Shown: one piece after another, positions 1 to 8,587 of the stretch
How positions within the stretch are numbered: position 1 is the stretch's first letter
Layout of the letters: each line of letters begins with the position of its first letter
From: SIG452 sp045541975
Lineage (GTDB): Bacteria > Bacillota > Clostridia > UMGS1840
DNA length: 64,000 nucleotides
Assembly (NCBI GenBank): GCA_045541975.1
Contig: JAZQKB010000039.1
Coordinates: 20,815-84,814, forward strand
Direction of reading: 5' to 3'
Notes under the pieces: model-generated
What the model was told of the DNA's origin: nothing
The model's database searches: none
What the model saw: the letters and a program-made list of their open reading frames with translations, nothing else
Position numbers and translations under genes: made by a program

Positions 1-389
1 AATTTTTCGCCCACGCAAACTACGGGAACGATGCCTTTTTCTAAAGCTTTTACGGTTTTCTTGTTTACGGTTTCGTCAGTTTCTGCAAAATATTCTCTTC
101 TTTCGGAGTGACCGATTACAACGTAGGTTACGCCGATATCTAATAACATATCTGCACTAACTTCACCGGTGTATGCACCGCTTTCCATAAAGTGAAGATT
201 CTGTGCGCCGATGTTTAATTTGGTGCCTGCTGCTGCTTTTACAGCATTCTGAATGCACACAAAGGGTACGCAAGCTAAAACATCACAATTTGCACCGTCC
301 ACAGCACCTTTGAAGGAATTGATTAAATCCTGTGCTTCGGAAGGTTTTTTATTCATTTTCCAGTTACCTGCAATTAATTTGGTTCTCAT
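1..389 (-). CDS. tpiA: Triosephosphate isomerase, 3' part cut by window edge
   Basis: This gene interconverts dihydroxyacetone phosphate and glyceraldehyde-3-phosphate in glycolysis. About 129 N-terminal residues are visible. The protein starts MRTKLIAGNWKMNKK, the hallmark N-terminus of TIM, with the active-site Asn and Lys inside it. The VIGHSERREYF motif with the catalytic His follows. The reading frame is still open at base 1, so the catalytic Glu region and the C-terminus lie outside the window. It sits 44 nt downstream of pgk on the same strand, the usual pgk-tpiA glycolytic operon of Firmicutes. Family identification is secure. Confidence 0.95.
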   Translation of the reverse strand, partial: MRTKLIAGNWKMNKKPSEAQDLINSFKGAVDGANCDVLACVPFVCIQNAVKAAAGTKLNIGAQNLHFMESGAYTGEVSADMLLDIGVTYVVIGHSERREYFAETDETVNKKTVKALEKGIVPVVCVGEK

Positions 390-433
390 TTTTTCAATCT
401 CGCTTTCTATCAATTTATGCTGTACGCAGTATC

Positions 434-1615
434 TTATTTATCGTTTAAGCAATCAATACCGGGCAGAACGATACCTTCTAAAAATTCTAAGGAAGCGCCG
501 CCACCAGTGGAAATGTGAGTTACTTTATCGCCAAAGCCGAACTGTTCCACAGCTGCTGCAGAATCACCGCCACCGATGATGGAGATGGAATCGCTTGCTG
601 CAATTGCTTCTGCTACTGCGATGGTACCTTTTGCAAAGTTGGACATTTCAAATACGCCCATGGGTCCGTTCCAGATAACGGTTTTTGCATTTTTTACAAC
701 ATCGGAGAACAGTGCAATGGTGTTTGCACCGATGTCCAGGCCTTCCCAGTCTGCGGGAATTGCTTTGGAATCCACGGTTTTGAAGTTTGCATCGTTGGAG
801 AAGCCGTCTGCAACAACGGTGTCAACAGGCAGATACATTTTCACACCTTTTGATTCTGCTTTTGCCAGTAATTCTTTTGCTAAATCCAGCTTGTCGTTTT
901 CGCAGATGGATTTACCGATTTCATAACCCTGAGCTTTTAAGAAGGTGTATGCCATACCGCCGCCGATAATTAAAGAATCCACTTTTTCAATCAGGTTGTT
1001 GATTACGCCGATTTTATCAGAAACTTTTGCACCGCCTAAGATTGCAACGAAAGGTCTTTCAGGATTGGACAATGCTTTTCCCATGATGTCGATTTCTTTC
1101 TGAATCAGGTAACCGCAAACTGCAGGTAAGTAATCAGCAACACCTGCGGTGGAAGCGTGTGCTCTGTGTGCGGTACCGAATGCATCGTTTACATAAACTT
1201 CAGCTAAGGATGCTAAAGCTTTTGCAAATTCGGGATCGTTCTTTTCTTCTTCTTTATGGAAACGAACGTTTTCTAAACAGATTACGTCGCCGTCTTTCAT
1301 ATCTGCTGCTAAAGCTTTTGCGCTGTCCCCAATTACATCTTCTGCTAATTTTACTTCTTTGCCTAAGATTTCGGATAATCTTTTGGTAACGGGAGCTAAG
1401 CTGTATTTCATATTAAATTCGCCCTTGGGACGACCCATATGAGAGCAGAGAATTACTTTTGCACCCTGACCCATTAAGTATTTGATGGTGGGTAATGCAC
1501 CGTTGATTCTGTTTTCGTCGGTGATATTTTTGTTTTCATCCAGGGGAACGTTAAAGTCACAACGAACCAGGACTTTTTTGCCTGCTACCTGAATATCTTC
1601 AATGGTCTTTTTCAT
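434..1615 (-). CDS. pgk: Phosphoglycerate kinase
   Basis: This enzyme transfers the acyl phosphate of 1,3-bisphosphoglycerate to ADP in cytoplasmic glycolysis. The product is 393 residues, the normal bacterial length. The N-terminal substrate-binding motif DFNVPLD and HMGRPKG are present. The C-terminal nucleotide domain carries GGGDSAAAVEQFG and STGGGASLEFLEG. The ATG at 1615 is chosen because an AAGGAG site lies 8-9 nt upstream. The open frame extends 23 codons further, but into the promoter. It is the first gene of a pgk-tpiA operon. Confidence 0.97.
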   Translation of the reverse strand: MKKTIEDIQVAGKKVLVRCDFNVPLDENKNITDENRINGALPTIKYLMGQGAKVILCSHMGRPKGEFNMKYSLAPVTKRLSEILGKEVKLAEDVIGDSAKALAADMKDGDVICLENVRFHKEEEKNDPEFAKALASLAEVYVNDAFGTAHRAHASTAGVADYLPAVCGYLIQKEIDIMGKALSNPERPFVAILGGAKVSDKIGVINNLIEKVDSLIIGGGMAYTFLKAQGYEIGKSICENDKLDLAKELLAKAESKGVKMYLPVDTVVADGFSNDANFKTVDSKAIPADWEGLDIGANTIALFSDVVKNAKTVIWNGPMGVFEMSNFAKGTIAVAEAIAASDSISIIGGGDSAAAVEQFGFGDKVTHISTGGGASLEFLEGIVLPGIDCLNDK

Positions 1616-1689
1616 GAGAGTTTGTCTCCTTCTGTTATATAATAAATTTTTATGCATGTTAGAAAAGCAGCCAAATTCTGCCATATACT

Positions 1690-1718
1690 ATATTACAACA
1701 TTTTTTCCCGATTTTCAA
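1690..1718 (-). promoter_or_regulatory. SigA-type promoter of pgk-tpiA
   Basis: On the minus strand TTGAAA (1713-1718) is followed after exactly 17 nt by TAATAT (1690-1695), about 75 nt ahead of the pgk start. It is divergent from the rluA-family gene promoter. This is a pattern call only. Confidence 0.6.
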
Positions 1719-1833
1719 GGGGTATTTGGAAAAAAAATAAAAATTGTTATATTTTTATCAATATTTTTGGTTTTCGGAAAAAGAATTATACAAAACCCCC
1801 GAAAAAACTCCTTGTATTTTTACAGCTTTTCTA

Positions 1834-1862
1834 TTGATTTTTTTGGAAAAATCTGCTATGAT
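1834..1862 (+). promoter_or_regulatory. SigA-type promoter of the RluA-family gene and rsmG
   Basis: TTGATT (1834-1839) and TATGAT (1857-1862) are separated by 17 nt. The -10 box lies 33 nt upstream of the ATG at 1896. No terminator is seen before 8353, so this may drive the whole run of genes to the hexosaminidase. Confidence 0.6.
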
Positions 1863-1895
1863 ATAGGTATCTATTTTGATTGCTGAGAGGATACT

Positions 1896-2870
1896 ATGAG
1901 AAAATTCACCGTGAACCGCAACGATGCGGGATTACGACTTGATAAGTTCATCAAAAAAGTGCTGAAATTTGCCCCCGATTCGCTGATTTATAAATATCTT
2001 CGGAAAAAGCGGATTAAAGTGAACGGCAAAAAGGAAGAAATCTCCTATAAGCTGACCGAAGGAGATGTGTTGGAATTTTATGTGAATGATGAGCTGTTTT
2101 TTGATGCGAAAGAAAACGAAAATTCCTTTTTAAAAATCAAGCCCGACTTAGATATTGTGTACGAAGATGAAAATATTATGCTTCTGCATAAAAAAGTGGG
2201 GGTTGTGGTACATACCGACGAAAAGGAAAATTTTAATACCTTAATTTCTCACATCCTTGCATACCTATACAAAAAGGGTGAATATAACCCCGACGAGGAA
2301 CTTTCCTTCCGACCTGCCCTTTGTAACCGGATTGACCGAAATACCGGTGGGATTGTGATTGCCGCAAAGAATGCAGTGGCGCTGCGGGCAGTAAACGAAG
2401 CGATCAAACAAAACGAAACAGAGAAAAAGTATCTGTGTCTGGTGAGCGGATTTTTGGAAAAGAAAGAAGCCACTTTAACGGCTTATCACTATAAAGACGA
2501 AGTAAAAAAACAGGTCTATGTGTCTGACCGAAAAAAAGACGGCTACAAGGAAATGATTACCCGCTACCGTGTGTTAAAAGAAACCACTCTGCACGGTTGC
2601 CCCGTGTCTTTGGTGGAGGTTCACCTCATTACAGGCAGAACCCATCAGATTCGTGCCCATTTTGCCCATATCGGGCATCCTTTAATCGGAGACGGAAAGT
2701 ACGGCAAAAACGAAATCAACAAAAAATTCAATGCCAAATACCAGTACCTTTATGCCTATCGGTTCCGTTTTACCCTAAAAGACAAGGAAAATCCCCTTTA
2801 TTATTTAAACGGGCGGATTTTTGAGCTTGATAAAATTCCCTTCTTAGAATGGGAAGGACTCACAAAATAA
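1896..2870 (+). CDS. RluA-family RNA pseudouridine synthase
   Basis: This is a pseudouridine synthase acting on rRNA or tRNA uridines in the cytoplasm. The 324-residue protein has an N-terminal S4-like RNA-binding region (about residues 1-75). The catalytic domain follows, with the active-site Asp at 147 in NRIDRNTGG, where the family normally has HRLDRxTSG. A C-terminal family motif GRTHQIRAHFAHIGHP is also present. RluA, RluC and RluD types cannot be separated by eye, so the exact target uridine is not assigned. The start is supported by GAGAGGAT just upstream. rsmG begins 13 nt after its stop, which suggests co-transcription of two ribosome-maturation genes. Confidence 0.9.
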   Translation: MRKFTVNRNDAGLRLDKFIKKVLKFAPDSLIYKYLRKKRIKVNGKKEEISYKLTEGDVLEFYVNDELFFDAKENENSFLKIKPDLDIVYEDENIMLLHKKVGVVVHTDEKENFNTLISHILAYLYKKGEYNPDEELSFRPALCNRIDRNTGGIVIAAKNAVALRAVNEAIKQNETEKKYLCLVSGFLEKKEATLTAYHYKDEVKKQVYVSDRKKDGYKEMITRYRVLKETTLHGCPVSLVEVHLITGRTHQIRAHFAHIGHPLIGDGKYGKNEINKKFNAKYQYLYAYRFRFTLKDKENPLYYLNGRIFELDKIPFLEWEGLTK

Positions 2871-2883
2871 GGAATGTAAAACC

Positions 2884-3588
2884 ATGTTAGAACGCTTACA
2901 AGACTATTTAAAAGAACAAAATATCATCCCGACGGACGAAATGATGAACCGCTTTCAGAAGTTCTCGGATTTGCTTCGGGAATGGAATGAAAAAATCAAC
3001 CTAACCGCCATCACCGAACCTTCGGAAATTGAGCTAAAGCACTTTATTGACAGCTTGACCATTTTGCAAACAGGAAAGGTGCAAGGCTCTGTGATTGACA
3101 TTGGTTGCGGAGCGGGATTCCCTTCCTTTCCGCTAAAGATTGCCCGTCCTGATCTGGATGTGACGTTGCTGGATTCTTTGAACAAACGAGTGCTGTTCCA
3201 GAATGAAGTCATCAAAGAATTAAACCTTACCAAAATCCAAACCGTTCATTCCCGTGGAGAAGACGGGGCCAAAAATCCCGACTTAAGAGAACAGTTTGAT
3301 ATTGCCACCGCAAGAGCGGTTTCGTCGCTTCCCTCTCTCATTGAATTATGTATCCCCTTTGTGAAGGTGGGCGGATATTTTATTGCCCTAAAAGGCTCCA
3401 ATGTGGAAGAAGAAATTGTTTCTTCCAAAAAAGCTTTGAAAGAACTCAATGCAGAAATTGAAACGGTGCTTTCCTTCAATCTTCCCCACTCGGAAGACAA
3501 GCGAAACATCGTTGTGATTAAAAAACTGGCAAAAACCCTGCCAAAATATCCCCGCAACGCACCCAAACCTATTAAGCAACCGTTATAA
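2884..3588 (+). CDS. rsmG: 16S rRNA (guanine-527-N7) methyltransferase
   Basis: RsmG methylates N7 of G527 in 16S rRNA using S-adenosylmethionine. The 234-residue protein matches the family throughout. The N-terminal region ends in EWNEKINLTAIT, HFIDSLT follows, and the SAM-binding motif DIGCGAGFPSFPLKI lies at about residues 72-87. A later ATARAVSSLPSLIELC block matches the family's RAVA motif. Length is normal. In many Firmicutes rsmG sits by mnmG and parA. Here it follows a pseudouridine synthase and precedes carbohydrate genes. Confidence 0.95.
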   Translation: MLERLQDYLKEQNIIPTDEMMNRFQKFSDLLREWNEKINLTAITEPSEIELKHFIDSLTILQTGKVQGSVIDIGCGAGFPSFPLKIARPDLDVTLLDSLNKRVLFQNEVIKELNLTKIQTVHSRGEDGAKNPDLREQFDIATARAVSSLPSLIELCIPFVKVGGYFIALKGSNVEEEIVSSKKALKELNAEIETVLSFNLPHSEDKRNIVVIKKLAKTLPKYPRNAPKPIKQPL

Positions 3589-3603
3589 AGAAAGGGCTTT
3601 CTT

Positions 3604-5085
3604 ATGTTTATTGATATTCAAAACAGACGGGAAGTGTTCTGGGAAGATTCTATGATTATTCCTGAACACACCACCGCAGAATTAAAGCTTCATAACCCCA
3701 TCAAAAAAGAACACATTCTCACCTTTGATGCTCCCTGGGAGGCAGCAGGTGTTGGCTATGTGATTACCGTGAAAGACGGCGACCTGTTCCGGATGTATTA
3801 TGTGTGCGAGATTCCAGAAACCTTCGGTGTGTATTCTACCCGTGTGGTTTGTATGATGGAGTCTTGTGACGGCAGAAACTGGATTCGTCCCAATTTAGGT
3901 CTTCACGAATGCAATGGCAGCAAAGAAAACAACATTATTTTAGTAGCTCAGAAAAGCGAAACTCTGGAAGAACCCTTTGACAATTTCTTTGTGTTTATTG
4001 ACGAAAATCCAGACTGCAAACCCGAAGAAAAGTTCAAAGCCCTGGCTCTTTGCCGTAACTTAGAAGAAAAAGAACGCATCCACTGGTTAAGTCCCCGGGA
4101 ACTGTGGTTATACACTTCTGCTGACGGCATTCATTTTGAAAGAAACCGTCTGGTGGTGGACTCCGACTTTGTGGGACGCGGCGGATTTGACAGCATCAAC
4201 ACCGCCTGGTGGGACAAAGATGATGAAAAATATCACTGCTTTGTGCGTGTGTTTATGAAAGACAGAGTCCGCGACATCAAATATATGGAGTCTACCGATT
4301 TTCAAAACTGGTCAGAACCCATTTTGTTAAACTACGGCGAAAGCGAAGAATATGAACTATACACCAACCACATTATGAAATATTACCGTGCGCCTCATAT
4401 GTTTATCGGTTTCCCCGAACGGTATATTGAAAGACCGTCTTTAGGCAAAAACTTTGAGCAGATGAATGGCGAAGAAGGGGCGCGCTTACGAAAAGAACGT
4501 GCCGAAAATTTATCCCTTCGTATCGGTACCGCCGTAACCGAAGGCATCTTTATGTGCTCCCGTGACGGGTTAAACTGGAAACGCTATGACGATATGTTCT
4601 TCCCCCTGCAGCAGGAACACACCCACAACTGGGCATACGGGGACTACAGTTGCCCTATGTACCCCTTGTTGGAAACTGATATGCCTGCCCCCTGGGAAGG
4701 CAAAGAAATTTCCTTCTATCTGCCCGAGGGTTCCTTCTCCCCCAATCCGCATCAATTATACCGTCACTCCATCCGTTTAGACGGGTTTGCTTCCTATCAC
4801 GCAGATTACGAGGTGAAGAAAGTCACCACCAAATCCATCCTGTTCACAGGAAGTGAATTGCACCTAAATTTCTCCACTTCCGCTTTAGGCTGGATTTATG
4901 TGGATGTGTTAGACGCTAATAATAAACCTTTAGAAGAGTGGCACAGCTGCGAGCTGTTTGGAAACACTACCGACAGAACCGTGTACTTTGGCGACAGTAA
5001 AGACGTGTCGTCTCTTCAGGGCAAAGTAATCCGTTTGCGCTTCACCATGCGACAAGCCGATATTTACTCCTACAAATTTGAATAA
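3604..5085 (+). CDS. Glycosidase-like beta-propeller protein, paralogue 1
   Basis: This is a 493-residue protein with no signal peptide. It looks like the five-bladed beta-propeller glycosidase-like proteins related to GH32/GH43. The N-terminus has REVFWEDSMII, then DGDLFRMYY, and repeated blade-like motifs follow (YTSADGIHFERN, SRDGLNWKRYDD). The last 100 residues form a separate, probably beta-sandwich, domain. The catalytic acids cannot be assigned with certainty. Candidates are the Asp in WEDSM and the Asp/Glu residues of the blade motifs. It is followed by a close paralogue (5133..6614) and a GH20-like enzyme, so a role in breakdown of an amino-sugar-containing glycan is inferred. It has an AAGAAAGGG ribosome site and starts 15 nt after rsmG. 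Confidence 0.65.
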   Translation: MFIDIQNRREVFWEDSMIIPEHTTAELKLHNPIKKEHILTFDAPWEAAGVGYVITVKDGDLFRMYYVCEIPETFGVYSTRVVCMMESCDGRNWIRPNLGLHECNGSKENNIILVAQKSETLEEPFDNFFVFIDENPDCKPEEKFKALALCRNLEEKERIHWLSPRELWLYTSADGIHFERNRLVVDSDFVGRGGFDSINTAWWDKDDEKYHCFVRVFMKDRVRDIKYMESTDFQNWSEPILLNYGESEEYELYTNHIMKYYRAPHMFIGFPERYIERPSLGKNFEQMNGEEGARLRKERAENLSLRIGTAVTEGIFMCSRDGLNWKRYDDMFFPLQQEHTHNWAYGDYSCPMYPLLETDMPAPWEGKEISFYLPEGSFSPNPHQLYRHSIRLDGFASYHADYEVKKVTTKSILFTGSELHLNFSTSALGWIYVDVLDANNKPLEEWHSCELFGNTTDRTVYFGDSKDVSSLQGKVIRLRFTMRQADIYSYKFE

Positions 5086-5132
5086 TTCATCAAATTACTA
5101 CTCATAAAAAGACAAAAAGAAAGGGACACACT

Positions 5133-6614
5133 ATGTTTATCGACATCAAAAACAGACGTGAAGTTTTCTGGGACGACTCCATGATCATTCCCGAACACAC
5201 CACTGCAGAACTGAAACTGCATCATCCCGTAAAGAAAGAATTTGCACTTGCCTTTGATGCTCCCTGGGAAGCAGCAGGCGTGGCTTATCCCATGACGGTA
5301 AAAGACGGGGATATCTACCGGATGTATTACGTAGCCTCCCGCCCCAACATGCACGGGGCAGTTGGTACCCGTATCGTTTGTATGATGGAATCCACCGACT
5401 ATGTGCATTGGACCCGCCCCAACGTCGGGCTTCACGAATACAACGGAAGTACCGACAACAATATCATTTTGGTAAACTACAGTAACGACGATTACGGCGA
5501 ACCCTTTGATAACTTCTTCGTGTTTATTGACGAAAACCCCGACTGTTTGCCGGAAGAAAAATACAAAGCAATTGCTTTGTGCTACGATTATCACAAACAG
5601 AACCGTACCCACTGGCTCAGTCAACGGGAAATGTGGTGCTACACTTCTCCCGACGGTATTCATTTTAAACGAAACTTTTTGGTAATGGATTCCGACACTG
5701 CAGTCCGTGGCGGTTTTGACAGCCAGAATGTGGCATGGTGGGATAAAAATGACAAAAAATATCATTGCTTTATCCGTGTGTTTATGAAAGACCGTGTCCG
5801 CGACATCAAATATATGCACTCCACCGACTTTCACAATTGGTCGGAGCCGGTGCTGTTAAACTACGGTGACAGCGAAGAATATCAGCTCTACACCAACGAA
5901 ATTATGAAATATCCCCGTGCACCCCATATGTTTATCGGGTTCCCCATGCGTTATGTGGAAAGAACCTCTTTGGGCAAAAACTTTGAACAGATGGGTGGTG
6001 AAGAAGGTGCTCGCCTCCGTTGGGAACGTGCCGAAACCAAGGAACTCAGAATGGGTACCGCTATTACCGATTGCTTGTTCATGTGTTCCCGTGACGGTGT
6101 AAACTGGAAGCGTTACGATGAAATGTTTATCGAGCGTGAGCAGGAGCATCCCTACAACTGGTCCTACGGCGACTTTTCCACTCCCATTTATCCTTTTATC
6201 GAAACCAAAATGCCTGCCCCCTGGGAAGGAACCGAATTTTCCTTCTTTGTGCAGGAATTTGCAGGTCCCGGTGCCCCGCCTACCCTGTATCGCCATTCTA
6301 TGCGTTTAGACGGCTTTGCTTCCTACCATGCAGATTATGATGTGAAGCAGGTCACCACAAAATCCATTCTCTTTACCGGTAGTGAGCTTCACTTAAACTT
6401 CTCTACCTCTGCTTTAGGCTGGATTTATGTGGATGTGGTAGATGCCAACAACAAACCCTTAGAAGGTTGGCACAGTTGCGAACTCTTTGGCAACACCACC
6501 GACAGAACCGTGTACTTTGGTGATTCCAAAGACGTTTCTTCTTTGCAGGGCAAAGTGATCCGTCTGCGGTTTACCATGCGAAGTGCCGATATTTATTCCT
6601 ACAAATTTGAGTAA
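5133..6614 (+). CDS. Glycosidase-like beta-propeller protein, paralogue 2
   Basis: This protein has the same length (493 residues) and architecture as the preceding gene. REVFWDDSMII is at the N-terminus, followed by DGDIYRMYY and the blade motifs YTSPDGIHFKRN and SRDGVNWKRYDE. The last 99 residues differ from paralogue 1 at only about half a dozen positions. The middle is clearly more divergent, for example in the stretch before the C-terminal domain and around residues 65-130. The two genes arose by tandem duplication. The very similar C-terminal domain suggests gene conversion or strong constraint. The start has AAAGAAAGGGAC upstream. No signal peptide is seen, so the substrate would be an imported oligosaccharide. 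The function is inferred. Confidence 0.65.
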   Translation: MFIDIKNRREVFWDDSMIIPEHTTAELKLHHPVKKEFALAFDAPWEAAGVAYPMTVKDGDIYRMYYVASRPNMHGAVGTRIVCMMESTDYVHWTRPNVGLHEYNGSTDNNIILVNYSNDDYGEPFDNFFVFIDENPDCLPEEKYKAIALCYDYHKQNRTHWLSQREMWCYTSPDGIHFKRNFLVMDSDTAVRGGFDSQNVAWWDKNDKKYHCFIRVFMKDRVRDIKYMHSTDFHNWSEPVLLNYGDSEEYQLYTNEIMKYPRAPHMFIGFPMRYVERTSLGKNFEQMGGEEGARLRWERAETKELRMGTAITDCLFMCSRDGVNWKRYDEMFIEREQEHPYNWSYGDFSTPIYPFIETKMPAPWEGTEFSFFVQEFAGPGAPPTLYRHSMRLDGFASYHADYDVKQVTTKSILFTGSELHLNFSTSALGWIYVDVVDANNKPLEGWHSCELFGNTTDRTVYFGDSKDVSSLQGKVIRLRFTMRSADIYSYKFE

Positions 6615-6635
6615 TCCAAAAAAAGGAGAAAAACC

Positions 6636-8342
6636 ATGTTGCATCTGATTCCTACTCCCAAAAAACTGGTAGAATTTCCGGCTACCATACAGAAAAAAAC
6701 GCTGTCACTCATTGGAGAATTGACTGATTCCAGATTACAGAAGGCAGTAGAAAAACTGCCCTTATCTGACGGTGGTATCCCTCTGACTGTAACGTTCGGT
6801 ACTGCTGATACCGAAGGCTACACCCTGCTCTTAACCAATGACAAAGCAGAAATTATCGGGGAAAGCGCGCAAGGTGCTTTCTACGGTATTCAAACACTCC
6901 GTCAGATTTTTACCCACGAAAATATTCCCCAGTGTTCCGTTGAGGACTGTCCCGATTTTCCCCAGCGTGGATTCTATCACGATACCACCCGTGGAAAAGT
7001 GCCGAAGGTGGAAACCTTAAAAGGTCTCATCGACCAGATGGCATACTATAAGCTCAATTCCCTGCAGTTTTATGTGGAACATTCCTTCGATTTTAAAGAA
7101 TATGCCGGCACCAAGGATAAAACCGGTTACTTCACCGCAGAAGAAATCCGTGAGCTGGATGACTACTGCTACGAAAACTTTATTGAGTTTATTCCGTCAC
7201 TTTCCTGCTTCGGTCATCTGTATGAACTCTTAGAGCAGGATCAGTACAAGCACCTGCGGGAAGTGAATAATTTCACCCAGGAATATATGACCTGGTGGGA
7301 ACGTATGGCGCATCATACCATCGACCCCTTAAATCCCGAAAGCTTTGAAGTAATTACCAGTTTAATGGACCAGTATATGCCACTGTTTCGTACCAACAAA
7401 TTCAACATCTGCTGTGACGAAACCTTCGATTTGCAGATTGGCCGTCACTGGAATCTGGATGCGGGAAAGCTCTATATCGACTTTGTGAAAAAACTGGTTT
7501 CTTATCTGCAGTCCAAAGGCAAAACCGTGATGATGTGGGCAGACATTCTGCTGCACCATCCCGAAGTAATTGCCGAATTGCCCGACGGTATTGAATACTT
7601 AAACTGGTGGTATGAACCCGAAATTCACGAAAATGATATTGCTCTGTTTGAAACCATGAAAAAACCCCAGATTGTCTGCCCCGCTACCTGGAGCTGGGAA
7701 GGCGTTGTGGAATGGGTGGAAAAAGAAGAGAAAAACATCTGCAATATGATTGATGCAGGATACCGTCACGGTGCCTGCGGTGTATTAACCACCAACTGGG
7801 GTGACTTCGGAAACCCCTGCACCATTGAGCTTTCTCTCTACGGTTTGGTATTAGGCGGTGCAAAAAGCTGGACTGTGACCACCGAACCTACCGACAGCTT
7901 TAAAGCAGATGTGAACCACTTGCTCTATGAAAACGAAAAAGGTTATCACTATTTAAGAACCTTAAGTGATGCTCAGTGGGAAATCCGCTTCACCTTTATC
8001 GCAAATTCCTATTCCAACACCTTATTTGAAAAGAAACGCCCCGTGGAAATTCCGTCTTTTGAAAGAATCAAAGAAATTCAGGCTTCCTGCAAACAGGTAA
8101 TGGACGAATTATCCAAAGAAACCTGGACCAAGGATGAATTTCGTAAACAGATGCTGATTTCCGCAGAAGGAATCGCCGTGATGGCAGAACTCCTCGCCAA
8201 GGTGGCAGGCTACCCCGTAGAACGCATCACCGATACCGCTAAATGGTTGGAAAAATTCTCAGCAGACTGGCTCAAAAAGAACAAACAAAGCGAATTAGAT
8301 GCTGTAAAAGACATCTTCTTGGTATTGGAAAACAACTATTAA
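6636..8342 (+). CDS. GH20-like beta-N-acetylhexosaminidase
   Basis: This is a 568-residue cytoplasmic protein with the layout of glycoside hydrolase family 20. An N-terminal alpha/beta domain contains GAFYGIQTLRQI. A TIM barrel begins at FPQRGFYHDTTRG (about residue 108). The adjacent acidic pair D261-E262 in NICCDETFD corresponds to the Asp-Glu pair of GH20, which acts by substrate-assisted catalysis. MWADILLHHPE and LNWWYEPE supply barrel residues. It has no signal peptide. It lies 21 nt after the second propeller paralogue and ends at a terminator. The three genes probably act together on GlcNAc- or GalNAc-containing oligosaccharides. The exact substrate is unknown. Confidence 0.8.
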   Translation: MLHLIPTPKKLVEFPATIQKKTLSLIGELTDSRLQKAVEKLPLSDGGIPLTVTFGTADTEGYTLLLTNDKAEIIGESAQGAFYGIQTLRQIFTHENIPQCSVEDCPDFPQRGFYHDTTRGKVPKVETLKGLIDQMAYYKLNSLQFYVEHSFDFKEYAGTKDKTGYFTAEEIRELDDYCYENFIEFIPSLSCFGHLYELLEQDQYKHLREVNNFTQEYMTWWERMAHHTIDPLNPESFEVITSLMDQYMPLFRTNKFNICCDETFDLQIGRHWNLDAGKLYIDFVKKLVSYLQSKGKTVMMWADILLHHPEVIAELPDGIEYLNWWYEPEIHENDIALFETMKKPQIVCPATWSWEGVVEWVEKEEKNICNMIDAGYRHGACGVLTTNWGDFGNPCTIELSLYGLVLGGAKSWTVTTEPTDSFKADVNHLLYENEKGYHYLRTLSDAQWEIRFTFIANSYSNTLFEKKRPVEIPSFERIKEIQASCKQVMDELSKETWTKDEFRKQMLISAEGIAVMAELLAKVAGYPVERITDTAKWLEKFSADWLKKNKQSELDAVKDIFLVLENNY

Positions 8343-8352
8343 ATATAATAAG

Positions 8353-8391
8353 AAAAAGCACTTGCTTCGTTTAGCGTTGCAAGTGCTTTTT
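8353..8391 (+). terminator. Intrinsic terminator after the hexosaminidase gene
   Basis: A 13-bp stem of AAAAAGCACTTGC and GCAAGTGCTTTTT encloses a 13-nt loop and ends in a T run. It closes the transcript that began upstream of the RluA-family gene. Confidence 0.85.
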
Positions 8392-8490
8392 GTTGGTTAG
8401 GTTACCTCCGAATTTCTCAAGGATAACTTAAGAGTTAACTTTTTAAAATCACCATCGAAAATTTAGATGGCAAACATCAAAAACGCTCGT

Positions 8491-8519
8491 TTGACTAATG
8501 ATGAGAAATCATATATACT
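8491..8519 (+). promoter_or_regulatory. Promoter of the ABC importer operon with inverted repeat in the spacer
   Basis: TTGACT (8491-8496) and TATACT (8514-8519) are spaced by 17 nt. The spacer holds ATGAT-GAGAA-ATCAT (8498-8512), which could be a repressor site. No T-box or other riboswitch signature was seen in the 70-nt leader. Confidence 0.6.
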
Positions 8520-8587
8520 GAATTACAGAAAAAACAAGAACTTAAGAAATTCGAGTTTTGTAAATTTTTATGTAAGGAGTTTTTCTT

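Noticed and set aside
5070..5834. 254-codon minus-strand ORF
   Set aside because: It is the antisense shadow of the second propeller paralogue. A similar shorter shadow lies in the first paralogue at the same relative place, which shows that it follows the coding strand.
8400..8587. T-box or riboswitch upstream of the TrpX-like operon
   Set aside because: Some relatives have T-boxes, but the conserved T-box sequence and a downstream terminator/antiterminator pair are absent. The predicted leader is only about 70 nt.
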